Source: Inia geoffrensis (lineage: Eukaryota > Chordata > Mammalia > Artiodactyla > Iniidae). From it: 64,000 bases of DNA. The stretch spans positions 34,015,496-34,079,495 of the forward strand of contig CM070900.1 in the NCBI GenBank assembly GCA_036417435.1, read 5' to 3'. The translations under genes and the position numbers were made by a program. Positions 37,080 to 48,619 of this stretch are shown here, in pieces. The notes under the pieces are model-generated. The model had not been told where the DNA came from. It saw nothing but the letters and a program-made list of their open reading frames with translations, and ran no database searches. The first letter of the stretch is position 1; each line of letters opens with the position of its first letter.

Positions 37080-37870
37080 AGGAGGGGAAACGCTCAACCA
37101 GCTGGTTGGAAGGAACGGGAATGTCCTCATCTTCCCTAATCAGTACTCTCAACTTGGTTCTTCATGAGGTTGATGTAGGCATGATGGGTTGCCTCCAGAG
37201 ATACCATAGGTGAGCTCTGCACCTTTTGCTGAAGGTACTGTGATTATGGGGCTTGCCTAGGATCCTGCTCATCCCTTTGAAGCCAAAGCTATCAAAGGCA
37301 CCAAATGCTGTTTCATCTTCATCCAGATCACCTATTGAAGGCCCTACCATTAGTGGTTGCAGACAAAGAAGAATTTAAGAGGGTGGAAACCACCAAAGAA
37401 AGAGGCAAAGCTGGTGAAGGGGTCCTCATAAATAGTGTGGTAAAGAAAGACCCTGAAGCCTCCTGGCATACCATTGCCAGTCTTCATGCCTAGACGGGTG
37501 GACAAGTTAGGGGCAGTGTGGCTCATGTTGACCTCATTGCAGTATTTTTACCCTACCCTAGCACCTGAGTGATTGGCTTAGAAAAGTAACGTTGGTTCTA
37601 ATAACTAAGTATTTGCTTAGTTCTTGTCCCCAAAGTCTTCCTTGTAGTTTAGTTTAAGTAACTTTACTGCTTGTCTTCTGCTCCAAATCTCCTGAACTGT
37701 ATACCTGTTTTGTCCCATCTGTAATTCCTTTACAAATTCTGGAGTTCTATTTCTAAATAATAACCATAATGGTTGGTTCACAACCATCTGTTTCCAGACT
37801 TTTCTAATGTGTTGAGCTACCAAGTGCTGGTACTGGGATTCCAGAGTCTGCATTCTTAAATACAACAAAC
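37080..37870 (-). pseudogene. Minus-strand coding-like stretch, identity unknown
   Basis: Read on the minus strand, 37,617-37,868 is open for 83 codons ('LYLRMQTLESQYQHLVAQHI') and 37,162-37,350 for 62 codons. A third piece around 37,400-37,480 reads 'DPFTSFASFFGGF' and another around 37,140-37,180 reads 'AYINLMKNQVEST', each in a different frame. The short gene-like words in changing frames are what a processed pseudogene with indels looks like, and the composition is GC-richer than the neighbouring 4 kb. I do not recognise the parent gene, and no poly(A) tail or TSD is clear. Confidence 0.35.
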
Positions 37871-39064
37871 TGACTATGATATTTCAATCTCCATGCTGTC
37901 TACTCTGCAGATAAAAGAGGAGAGAGAACTAGCACAGAATGAGCATCTGTTCTGTAGTTACTATAAGGTTTGATAAAACTTCCTCTAGTTACTGGTATAC
38001 CTTATGACAGTTGACATTTCCATTTTAAAATACAAATTATTATGAATCAGCTTATGTGAGAAACTCTATAACTTTCAATAATTAAAGTATAGTGATTTTG
38101 CCTCCAGACAGAAGTGATGTATGCTTTTGTCTAAGCCAGTGAGAATATTGTTTTAGTCACTATGTCAGATGATTATTAATAAGAATAATCACCTAACCAA
38201 AATAGATTGGCTATAAATATGAAGCATCAAAAAATTCTATGCAAACACCTTTCTGGATTCCACTCCTAAGCTGTCACAGTGCTTCCTTGCTTCCAAATTG
38301 CCATCCACAAATTATACTTAATGTATTAAATCATTAGTTAATTAGTTAATCAGTTAACTGGTCACTGACTTCTAATGTGAATAAAAGTTGTACTTTTATT
38401 CTGTGAGAAAGCTAAGAGAATAGCCAGTTACTACACTGATAAGTTACCTTTCTGAGTATTAAGTGATGAGTCACAAGATGTTTCAGTTGTTAAAAAGTAG
38501 AAGTGAAGGGTTGGATGTATTTTTCCATTGGAAATGAACACTGAAATTTGATATAACTCACATCAATAATATGTACACATTTTTACACCTGTCTCTGTCA
38601 AAATTATATAAAATTATTATTGTTGAGTTAGGGCTGAAAAAATGAGGGTTTGGAGTGAGCTTTCTTAGATTACAACTCAGAATAATAGTGTTGTCCAAAG
38701 TTTCAGGATACAGAGGTAGGCCAGTATCACAGCACAGGAAAAATTAAGAATTCTATCATTGACTGTTCAGCACTATCTCAACCACACATGAAACCTAAGA
38801 TTTCAAATAGCAGGATTCAGGGGAGGATTGAAAGCTCTTTTCCAAGGCAAGCCTGGTCATAGAAAGAGCCCTGTGGAGGCAGCCTGAGAGGCTGACATTG
38901 GATCATGGATAAGTTCACTGGTGGCAGAGAGGCAGCCCAGGCAAAGGGCACCTCAGGGGCAAGAGCAGTGACACAGGAATTAAGGCCGCATGTTCTGCAA
39001 CATCCAGGAAGCCAGTTGTGCCAAACTGAGGTCAACTTTGCTTAATATATAGAAGTGAGAAGAT
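37871..39064. other. Unassigned DNA
   Basis: No gene is recognised. 38,810-39,030 has words ('cagcccaggcaaagggcacc') faintly like the unnamed repeat family at 41.8 kb, but too weakly to call. Confidence 0.4.
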
Positions 39065-39215
39065 TACTGCTTTGGGACAGCAAGCATTGGTTTGGCTTCC
39101 TGCTCTGTCTCTTTGGGCCAGTGACCCACCTAACTGAGCTTCAGTTTCTTCATTTGTAAAATGAAGATATTGATTGTATGATCCACAAAATGTTGCTTTC
39201 AGATTCTATTCAAAC
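39065..39215 (+). repeat. MIR SINE
   Basis: Forward MIR order: 'gcttcctgctctgtctcttt', 'gccagtgacccacctaactg', 'cttcagtttcttcatttgta', 'aaatgaagatattg'. Confidence 0.75.
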
Positions 39216-39444
39216 ATAATCCCCAATTAGTTTTCGTACAAAATGCTACTTATAGGGAGAAGAAACAAGCCAGTAGAATTCAGAATGAATTAGAACATAT
39301 AACCTACTAAAGGTCACTTAAAACAAGGGGTTTATCTTAGGATGTCTACTAGTTTTTCTTGCTTCAAGACTCCTACATTACCTATCTTAGTAATTCTTTT
39401 ATTTCTTCATATATTTCTTGATATATACAATTATAAACATGGCT

Positions 39445-39740
39445 TAATCTTCAGTTCCTTAAAGTCTCAACTGAAAACTCCCTACGTCTGAATGACCTTC
39501 CTTGGTTGACCGCCTCCTATTCAACAGGGCAACCAACTCTTAGCCTCCTCATTAAGATTTATTTTACTTTATAGTATATGACACCAACTAAAAATTTATG
39601 TGTTTGGTTACTGTTCCTCTTATCCCACTAAAATATTAACTCCCTCATGGGAAAGACTTTCCCTGTTATTTTTCACTGTCATGTCACTTTTGCTTAGTTA
39701 CTGCCAAATAATAGGTATTCAAGAAATAGTCTCCATGGGT
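39445..39740 (+). repeat. L2 LINE 3' region
   Basis: 'cttaaagtctcaactgaaaa', 'atgaccttccttggttgacc', 'aatattaactccctcatggg' and 'aaataataggtattcaagaa' follow the L2 3' end in order. Confidence 0.75.
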
Positions 39741-41387
39741 TTGAGAAATCAAATGTTATCCTATGGTCCACTTTAGAATAATTGACATGAACATTCAAAA
39801 TAATGTTTTAATTAATTGAAATGTGCATAGATAAGCTATTTATCCAGTACTAATGGAGACAACTTCCTCCAAGAAATATCCTTAAAAATAAATATTTTTT
39901 GTGAAAAAGAAAGTTACCACATTTATGAAATTATGTACAAGGATTTTATCAGTCCTTTCTTGAAATTCCCTCATTATTTATATAGAAACATCCTTATCAA
40001 CCTACTCACCATGTCATTTTTAAACAAAAATGATGTTCTTAAACATGAAACCAATTCCACCTTTCCTTAAAGATAAATATTAATAACAAACATATTGGAG
40101 ACTAAATTATTAAGCTCTTTGGTGTTCTCCCAGTTTTTGCACAAGATAAACAAATTAACTTCTTTTCTCTGGGGAATATTGCTGCCTAGAGTTAGGCATG
40201 CTCCTTTCTTTTCCAAGATGGTAAGTATAAATAATGTACTCTGGCTCTACATTTCTCCACTCCGTGATGTTTGTTTGACTTCTACAACTTAATGCGCTTC
40301 TCTGCAGTATTCCTAAGTGTAATTTGAAATCACACTCTTCAGTTTTATTACTTTTCATACAGAATGAATAATTTTTATATTGATGGCATTTCTTTCTTTC
40401 TTTTCCTTCCTTCCTTCCTTCCTCCCTCCATTCCTTGCTTCCTCATTTCTCATGTTGAGTTGGAAGCAAATGAAAAGCAGATTGCAGATATATATAGATA
40501 TAGGTATATAAATGATGTGAAAACCTTTTGGTAAAAAAGGAAAACAAAAACCAGGAGACAATACAGTGTTCCTGGAAACAGAATTGAGCAAGGTAGACAA
40601 ATATGGATAAGCACTAAGTTTGTGAGAGTGATTGTCCCTGGAAGGAGAGGAAGGGTAATAAGATGACAAGAAGTGCGAACAGGATGTCTATCTCATCTTT
40701 AATAATTTATTTTAGATAAACAGGTAAGGAGAGAGAGAGAGAGGGGGAGAAGGAGAGAGATAGGGAGATGTATGTGAAACAAATGTGAGAAAATATGTAC
40801 AGTTGATGGTGGTTTCATGTATATTTTTTATTTCTATCCTTTGTACTTCTCTGCAATTTAAATGTCTTTTCTAAGTTAAAAATGGAAGTCATATTTTTAT
40901 ATTTATTGAGATGGAAAGATTAAAGAATAGAGAAAAAGATTTCAGTACTGAAAATGACTTCTCACCTTCCCAGTCACCTTCTCCTCTCTATCAGTCACTT
41001 CGTATCTCCATTTTTTAAAAGTCCATGAAAAAAGAAAAAAAAAAAGTCCAGAAATATTTACCAAAGTATTAATAACATTATTAATGAAACCATGAAATCG
41101 TTTCTTTCCCCTATTGTAATTGTCCTCTATAAAATATTTCGGCCATAAAAATGAAAAAAATATATATAAACTGCCAAAGAATATGAATGCCTTATAAAAT
41201 TTGAATGTTACACTGCTATGTAGCAGTGTAGTTATTGGTAGGCTTTTATTATGTAAGTATATCCTCTGATAACCAAATATTATGTACAGAAACCCTTGGA
41301 TCTAAAAAATGCTTTGATCCTTCCTCATGTGCATTGGTGTCAATTACAAAGAGGTTCCACTCTATTTGTTTTTGTCACATGCACCAC
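39741..41387. other. AT-rich DNA with simple repeats
   Basis: No gene is seen. Pyrimidine tract (TTTC/TTCC)n lies at 40,387-40,445, GA tract at 40,728-40,770, and a perfect palindromic hairpin at 41,209-41,230. The rest is unassigned. Confidence 0.6.
41209..41230. repeat. Perfect 10-bp-arm palindrome
   Basis: Arm tacactgcta, centre tg, arm tagcagtgta: all ten pairs match, with a two-base centre. No function is evident. Confidence 0.8.
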
Positions 41388-41634
41388 AAGAAGTATGACC
41401 CATGGGCTTCCCTGGTGGCGCAGTGGTTGAGAGTCCGCCTGCCGATGCAGGGAACACGGGTTCGTGCCCCGGTCGGGGAAGATCCCACATACTGCGGAAC
41501 AGCTAGACCCGTGAGCCATGGCCGCTGAGCCTGCGTGTCCGGAACCTGTGCTCTGCAACGGGAGAGGCCACAACAGTGAGAGGCCTGCGAACCGCAAAAA
41601 AAAAAAAAAAAAAAAAAAAGAAGTATGACCCATG
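41388..41634 (+). mobile_element. CHR-2-type SINE with 17-bp TSD
   Basis: The body is 41,405-41,617, with perfect TSD aagaagtatgacccatg at 41,388 and 41,618. A box 'ggtggcgcagtgg' and B box 'gggttcgtgccccgg' are both well kept, followed by the usual body and an A tail of about 24. It is one of the best preserved copies here. Confidence 0.98.
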
Positions 41635-41789
41635 ATCAGGACTTACTGAAGGAAGAAAGATCAGAACTTTGTCCTCTCTTCTTTAAAGGAGTATATGCTT
41701 ACTAGGTCTTCCATTGCCTTGAAAATCTTTATACCCTGAAGTATGAACCATTACAATGTCTGGAATGAGACTAACCAGATCAGCACTGT

Positions 41790-42120
41790 TCCTCTGTAAA
41801 GGATTTATTAATTAAACAAAGTCCCCTAGGTGCAGGGATTCAGTGAGGAATAGGATGTATGTGGTCTTTTCCCTGAAGGATTTATATTAAATTGGACAGG
41901 GAGAGGGATGAATCCCTTAAATAGGTCAACAAATACATAAGAGTTTCAGATTGTGAAAGTAGCCATAAAGAAAACAGTAATAGGTTAGAGAATGATGGGA
42001 TGTGGGTAAAAGATAATTCAGATTTTAATTAGGTTGTTTTTTTAGGTAGTCCACTCAGAGAAAAAGTTTCTGAGGAGGTGACATTTGAAATTAGAACAGC
42101 ATGTTAATTAAGAGAGAGTA
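41790..42120 (+). repeat. Old unnamed interspersed repeat, left part (interrupted)
   Basis: 'ggtgcagggattcagtgagg', 'aggtcaacaaatacataaga' and 'tgaggaggtgacatttgaaa' follow the family consensus. It is cut at 42,120 by the L1 insertion and resumes at 42,686. Confidence 0.7.
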
Positions 42121-42685
42121 TGCTAACACATATATATGGAATCTAAAAAAAAAAAAAAAAAGGTTCTGAAGAACCTAGGGGCAGGACAGGAATAAAGACA
42201 GAAGCGTAGAGAATGGACTTGAGGACATGGGGAGGGGGAATGGTAAGCTGGGATGAAGTGAGAGAGTGGCATGGACATATATACACTACCAAATGTAAAA
42301 TAGATAGCTGGTGGGAAGCAGCCGCATAGCACAGGGAGATCAGCTCGGTGCTTTGTGACCACCTAGAGGAGTGGCATAGGGAGGGTGGGAGGGAGACGCA
42401 AGAGGGAGGGGGTATGGGGATGTATGTATATGTGTAGCTGATTCACTTTGTTATAAAGCAGAAACTAACACACCATTATAAAACAATTATACTTCAATAA
42501 AGATGTTACAAAAAATATATATATATGTATGTTGGTGTAAATGAAAACTCATGCTTTCCCATTTTAATATCCCAAAGATAACTTTGCACATTTATTTTAA
42601 TAAATCATGTTCCGTAACTTGCTTTCTTTATTCAGCAATAAATCATGAGTACCTTTCCATGTTAAAAAAAAAGAGAGAGAGAGTA
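42111..42685 (+). mobile_element. L1 3' end with apparent 3' transduction
   Basis: The insertion is 42,121-42,675, between TSD copies agagagagta (42,111-42,120 and 42,676-42,685). The L1 part (42,121-about 42,511) starts 'tgctaacacatatatatgg', has the lineage 3' UTR and AATAAA at 42,496-42,501. It is followed not by the TSD but by about 150 bases of non-L1 sequence containing a second AATAAA (42,637-42,642) and a run of A starting 22 bases later (42,664). The old repeat on both sides continues in register across the insertion, so the extra 150 bases belong to the inserted unit. Confidence 0.85.
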
Positions 42686-43250
42686 GAATATTACAGGCAA
42701 AGAACATAGCCAAGTGTAAACACCTCACCTGAGCATCAAGCATGGAGATTTTTTTTTTTTGCGGTACGTGGGCCTCTCACTGTTGCGGCCTCTCCCATTG
42801 CGGAGCACAGGCTCCGGACGCGCAGGCTCAGCGGCCATGGCTTACGGGCCCAGCCGCTCCGCGGCATGTGGGATCTTCCCAGACCGGGGCACGAACCCGT
42901 GTCCGCTGCATCGGCAGGCGGACTCTCAACCACTGCGCCACCAGGGAAGCCCAAGCATGGAGATTTTGAAGAAGAGAAAGAAGGCCAGTATGGATGGGTG
43001 TAATGAAGGAGCCGCAGTGGTAACTGATGGGAAATGAGTTCAGTAGGACTGGAACTGATCAGTGGGGCCCTTTAGGGTGTTTGGGTTTCATTCTGAAAGT
43101 AATGTGAGGTCTCTGATATATGAAGGACACCTGATTTATGTTTTTGAAAAGATGACTCTGGGTGCTGTGTGAAGAATGGATTTGTAGTGGGTTGAAGGGT
43201 GATATAAGCAGAATTAGATAAAAATGACAGAAATAGTCTTTATGAGATCC
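42686..43250 (+). repeat. Old unnamed interspersed repeat, right part
   Basis: 'attacaggcaaagaacatag', then after the nested SINE 'aaggccagtatggatgggtg', 'tttgggtttcattctgaaag', 'gatgactctgggtgctgtgt' and 'gaagaatggatttgtag'. All are in the order of the family. The best preserved copy in the window. Confidence 0.75.
42738..42967 (-). mobile_element. CHR-2-type SINE, antisense
   Basis: The body is 42,753-42,952, with perfect TSD aagcatggagatttt at 42,738 and 42,953. T-tail at the left, head 'gggcttccctggtggcgcag' at the right (minus strand). It is nested in the old repeat. Confidence 0.98.
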
Positions 43251-43747
43251 AAATGAGATAGATTGCACTGCACACTCTCATTTCTCTAGTGTGATCAGGA
43301 AAACATCTCAAATTAATTGAAATTATTGACTGGTTGAGAACTTTAATATATTTTAAATGAGTTATTTTTCTTTTACTAAAAAAATTTTGAAAATGAAGTT
43401 TTATATAGCATTGTAATTAGGTTTTATTGGGTCGAAAGTTACCTTAAAATCTGGTCTTGAAGTTGAATTTCCTGCACAAAGCAGTGAAAAAATTCAGAGT
43501 GAAGTGGAATAATATCAGTTTTCTGAATGTGAATGGAATTATTATGTTTAAAAAGATCAGTGAGGCATTGCTATTTGAGTGGAGGAATATTTTGAAAAAA
43601 TGTGATTTCTGTTTAGTAGGTGTGTGAATTGGAGTAGCTTATTATATCTTTTTTGCTTCTCACTGTAAATGAGAAAGTCAGACAAAGAAAACACTGTGCT
43701 TTCCAGTTTATGAAAAATACCTAGAAAACAATAAGCATGTCTATTTG
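43251..43747. other. AT-rich unassigned DNA
   Basis: No gene or named repeat. The 80-codon minus frame at 43557-43799 has no motif. Confidence 0.5.
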
Positions 43748-43935
43748 TGTTAAATAAGTGCTTATAATGTATCAGGTCCTGAACTAGGTATATAAGCATG
43801 ACTTCACCAAATTCTTAGAACAATCCTATGAAAAAATATTGTTTCTCTGCATTAGGAATGGAAACCTGAAACTTACTGAGTCAAATTAATTTGCTTGAAT
43901 TCACATAGTTTATGAATGATGGACATAGCTTTATC
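43748..43935 (-). repeat. MIR SINE
   Basis: 'aataagtgcttataatgtat', 'caggtcctgaactaggtata', 'aggaatggaaacctgaaact' and 'cttgaattcacatagtttat' follow the reverse MIR consensus. Confidence 0.75.
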
Positions 43936-44248
43936 CTAGGCAGAAAAAAAAATTACTACTAAAAGAAAACTTTAAAACAAACTAATTATCAATAATTATA
44001 AGCAATTCAATATTTGCCTTAGAATTCATGTCTTTTGATCAGAATTGTATAATGCCAGTAGTCTCTTTTGCTAGTTTGAAGGAAAATAGAGATCAGTTTG
44101 GTGTATCTAAAAAAGAAAAGAGCTAAAAATGACTGGTGACTAAAAAAGAAAAGAAAGGCAGAAAGAACAATTGGGAAAAATAGACATAAAAAGACTATAG
44201 ATATATAAAAGACTAGGTTTTATTCCAAGTGTTTCTGCCAATATTCTA

Positions 44249-44570
44249 CAGTTGCACTGCCCAATTTGGTAACCACCAAATACATGTGACTACTGAACAC
44301 TTAAAATGTAGCTATTCCAAATTACTTGTGCTGGAAGTGTAAAACACACGCTGGATTTTAAATAGTATCCAAAACAGTAAATATCTTATTAATAGTTTAT
44401 AGTGATTACATATTGAAATGATATTGTTATATATTGGGCTAGATAAAACATATTATTAAATTTAATTTTACCTGTTTTTTATATATTATTTAATGTGGCT
44501 ACTAGAAATGTAAAATAACATATGTTGCTCACATTTGTGGCTGTCATTATATTTCTGTAGGATAGCACTG
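44249..44570 (-). mobile_element. hAT-type DNA transposon, MER33-like
   Basis: Terminal inverted repeats are cagttgcactgccc (left) and, reversed, cagtgctatcctac (right). Internal words 'gtaaaacacacgctggattt', 'cacttaaaatgtagcta' and 'ttaatgtggctactagaaat' fit a nonautonomous hAT-Charlie element of about 320 bp that I remember as MER33. An 8-bp TSD is no longer readable. Confidence 0.65.
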
Positions 44571-44730
44571 GTCTAGAGAATTTACTGTGTTCCATTCAGA
44601 GTCTGAGAATCTGGTAATATCAATAGAAAAAATGCTTTTCTCTTATCTTTTCAAAGAGGAGATATTTACTAGGTGAGCTTAAGAAAAAAGTGCTTAAAAA
44701 GTTCCAGGGGATTGATTTTCATTTCCTTCG

Positions 44731-46436
44731 TTTCCCATGACACTAAGTAAATTATATTTTATTTTATTTTTTGAATTTTATTTTATTATTTTTTTTATAC
44801 AGCAGGTTCTTATTAGTTATCTGTTAAATACATATTAGTGTATATATTGTCAGTCCCAATCTTCCAATTCATCCCACCACCAACACCCCTGCTTTCCTCC
44901 CTTGGTGTCCATACATTTGTTCTCTACATCTGTGTCTCTGTTTCTGCCTTGCAAACTGGTTCATCTGTACCATTTTTCTAGATTCCACGTATATGCGTTA
45001 ATGTACAGTATTTGTTTTTCTCTTTCTGACTTACTTCACTCTGTATGACAGTCTCTAGGTCCATCCACATCTCTACAAATGACCCAATTTCCTTCCTTTT
45101 TGTGGCTAATATTCCGTTGTATGTATGTACCACATCTTCTTTATCCATTTGTCTGTCAGTGGTCATTTAGGTTGCTTCCGTGACCTGGCTATTGTAAATA
45201 GTGCTGCAATGAACATTGGGGTGCATATGTCTATTTTTTTAACATCTTTATTCGAGTATTTAATTGCTTTACAATGTTGTGTTAGTTTCTGCTGTATAGC
45301 AAAGTGAATCAGCTATATGTATACATATATCCCGATATCCCCTCACTCTTGCGTCTCCCTCGCACCCTCTCTATCCCACCCCTCTAGGTGGTCACAAAGC
45401 ACTGAGCTGATCTCCCTGTGCTATGTGGCTGCTTCCCACTAGCTAGCTATCTGTTTTACATTTGGTAGTGTATATATGTCCTTGCCACTCTCTCACTTCG
45501 TCCCCAGCTTCCCCTTCCCCTTCCCCTTCCCCATGTTCTCAAGTCCATTCTCTATGTCTGCCTCTTTATTCCTGTCCTGTCCCTAGGTTCATCAGGACCT
45601 TTTTTTTTTATTCCATATATGTGTGTTAGTGTACAGTATTTGTTTTTCTCTTTCTGACTTACTCTGTATAACAGACTCTGTATGAGTCCATCCAGCTCAC
45701 TACAAATAACTCAATTTCATTTCTTTTTTATGGCTGAGTAATACTCCATTGTATATATGTGCCACTTCATTTTTATCCATTCATCTGTTGATGCACACTT
45801 AGGTTGCTTCCATGTCCTGGCTATTGTAAATAGTGCTGCATTGAACATTGTGGTACATGCTTCTTTTTGAAGTATGGTTTTCTCAGGATATATGCCCAGT
45901 AATGGGATTGCTGGGTCATATGGTAATTCTATTTTTAGTTCTTTAAGGAACCTCCATACTGTTCTTTCTGTAGTGGCTGTATCAATTTACATTCCCACCA
46001 ACAGTGCAAGAGAGTTCCCTTTTCTCCATGCCCTCTCCAGCATTTGTTGTTTGTAGATTTTCTGATGATGCCCATTCTAATTGGTGTGAGGTGATACCTC
46101 ACTGTAATTTTGATTTGCATTTCTGTAATAATTAGTGATGTTGAGCAGCTTTTCATGTACTTCTTGCCATCTGTATGTCTTCTTTGGAGAAATGTCTATT
46201 TAGGTCTCTACCCATTTTTGGATTGGGTTGTTTGTTTTTTAATATTGAGCTGTATGAGCTGTTTATATATTTGGGGGATTAATCCTTTGTCCATTGATTC
46301 ATTTGCAAATATTTTCTCCCATTCTGAAAGTTGTCTTTTCATCTTGTTTATAGTTTCCTTTGCTGTGCAGAAGCTTTTAAGTTTTACTAGGTCCCATTTG
46401 TTCACTTTCCCATGAAACTAAATAAATTGTATTTTA
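44731..46436 (-). mobile_element. Compound L1 insertion: two L1 3' ends in tandem within one TSD
   Basis: A 31-bp sequence starting 'tttcccatga' and ending 'tatttta' flanks the insert at 44,731-44,761 and 46,406-46,436 (28/31 identical). Read on the minus strand, the insert first has L1 ORF2 C-terminal sequence and a 3' UTR (46,405 to about 45,233) ending in AATAAA (45,247-45,252) and A8. It then jumps without TSD to an internal point of a second, older-type L1 (about 45,231 to 44,762), which runs through its own ORF2 end and a different 3' UTR ('gatgaattggaagattggga', 'ctaataagaacctgctgt') into an A-rich tail. The ORF2 piece keeps 'LLHCWWEC'. Confidence 0.85.
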
Positions 46437-47879
46437 GTAATATCATGAGGCAAAAATGATTTTTATAAAGGTGAATCTTTATGATATTTAAAGGTGAATG
46501 GGTATCTATCCATTTTCACTTCAAGGTCAAAGATCACTCGTGAAAGAGAAAACGTAATTGCTTAGGTTGGAAGAGTTCTTGAGCTTAAGAGTTTAAAAAA
46601 CTCATTTTGCTGAGAAGGATAGAACTGAGACCTTGAAACACTAAGAAAAAAAACTGAGGGGTTGACTTTCTCAGAACATTGCCAAATTAGAAAATTGATC
46701 TTGTTTTTCTTAGGAATTGTATGGAAACTTGGTCAAATAGGGCTCCTTCTAAGTGGTATCTCTATGGCCTAACACATTATTTTTTATTCACTGATCAAAT
46801 CTATATATTGGCATCAACACCTTTCTTGGTGAACCCAGCCTTTGGAGAGAAGAAAAATTTAGTTTATGTCTCTGCTTCAGGAACTTAATGTTGTATTTCC
46901 AGCAGTGAGGATTACTGAGTTTCAGTAACATTAGAATCTGGTAGTACTTATTCACCATGCCTCATTTCGTCTTCAGATCAGTTCAGAGTAGGTTTGCCTT
47001 GGAGAAAAATATGTGGAGTCTTTAGGAGTGACAAATATGCTGTTGAGGGATATTAATCAGATGCAATTTAAAAGACATTTGTGTCTGGTCTTAAAGTCTT
47101 TGGTCTGGAACAAATGGCAGTCAAAATCACTCAGTCTGAAGTGTTAGAAAATGATAAGGAGTTTGTGTGAGTGACCAGACAGCTGTTGTATGTGAATCTC
47201 TTGTGCATCTGTCATTTAAAAGGGGGATATACTTTTAATTTCTGTTAAATTAACACTTGTATACAGTTTACATTTCAAAGATGGATTTTTAATCAATGAG
47301 AATAAAACACCTTGGCAGCATTTAGACAATTCCAAAACCTTGAAGAATCATATTTTTTTTTCATTTCTCAGTTCTGTTTACTACACAGTTTTGGATCTTT
47401 AGTCTGTTTTTGGCAAAATAAATCTCAGAAATAAAAAAGATCATTATAGAACTAGCCATTCCAACTCCTTCAAATTTTCAGATCATCTGAAAGTCTGATT
47501 AAATATTAAACATGAAATAAAAGTTATCCTCTAGGAACTTTGTAGGAGTGGGTAGTTTCAAGATATTTTACTGGTAAAAAGAAGATAGTTGAGTTGGACA
47601 CAGATTCAGACACACATTTTGTATGTTTTCAGAATTATTCAGTTCAAAACTCTGTTATTAGGACATATTCTAGCTCTTATAAAGTATAAGGTAAGATATT
47701 TTATTCATTATAAATATGTAGAATATTTAAAAGAAAAGATAAAGAGAATAGCTGTGCAAATTTGGGGGTTAGCAAAAGTTTTTTTTTAATTGGATAAAGG
47801 TGCTAAAAAGAAAAAAAAATAGAATACAGTAAATTTAGAAATTTTACTAATCAAGAAACACCACTAAGAGAGGGAAAAA
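46437..47879. other. Unassigned DNA
   Basis: No gene and no confidently named repeat. AT-rich towards the right end. Confidence 0.5.
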
Positions 47880-48600
47880 TGTAAATTATTTGGTAAGAGA
47901 ATATGTTTATAACACATATCTCAAATAAAAGATTTGCATCCAGAATACATTTAAAAATCTTAAAAATTAATAACAAAAAGACAGATAACCTCACATAAAA
48001 TTGGGCAGTTGTCTTGAATAGTCACTTCTCAAAAGAAGATACCCAAATGGACAGAAAATAAGTAAAAGATTCTTCAACTCCACTAGTTATCAGGGAAATG
48101 AAAATTAAAATGGCAAAAAATACCACAGCACACCGCTAGAAGAGCAAAATTTAAAAGACAGGACAAATACTAAGTTATCTGATGAATTATAGAAACTCAA
48201 AGTGCCTGTACAGTGCTGTTTGGACTGTAAAATTACTCAACCATTTGAGAAGCTCTTCTGCATTATCTGCTAAATCAGAACGTATGCATACCATCAAAAC
48301 CATCAGTTTGACTATGTATCCACTGAAATGTGTGCATATGTTCACCACGAAACTGGAAGTAACCCAAATGTGTTTCTAAGTAGCATGAATAAATGAATGA
48401 TAGTATATACATACATTGGCATATTATCCAGCTAAGAGAATGAGTGAATTATAATTACATAATACAACATGGATAAATCTCATAAGCATTAGATTGAGTG
48501 GAAAATGTCAGTCACACACACACAAGAGCATACAGTATGATACTATTTCATAAGTGGCATATTATAAATTTGATACACATGAGAAAAATAGATATCAGTA
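47880..48600 (+). mobile_element. Old L1 (L1M-type) 3' fragment
   Basis: 'aagatttgcatccagaatac', 'cttctcaaaagaagataccc', 'atggacagaaaataag' and 'catggataaatctcataagc' are decayed ORF2 C-terminal and 3' UTR words of old mammalian L1. There are many stops and no TSD. Confidence 0.75.
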
Positions 48601-48619
48601 TTTAAAAATCAATTTTACA

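Noticed and set aside
41405..41480. tRNA-like sequence with A and B boxes
   Set aside because: It is the tRNA-derived head of a CHR-2 SINE and does not fold as a complete tRNA. No functional tRNA gene is claimed.
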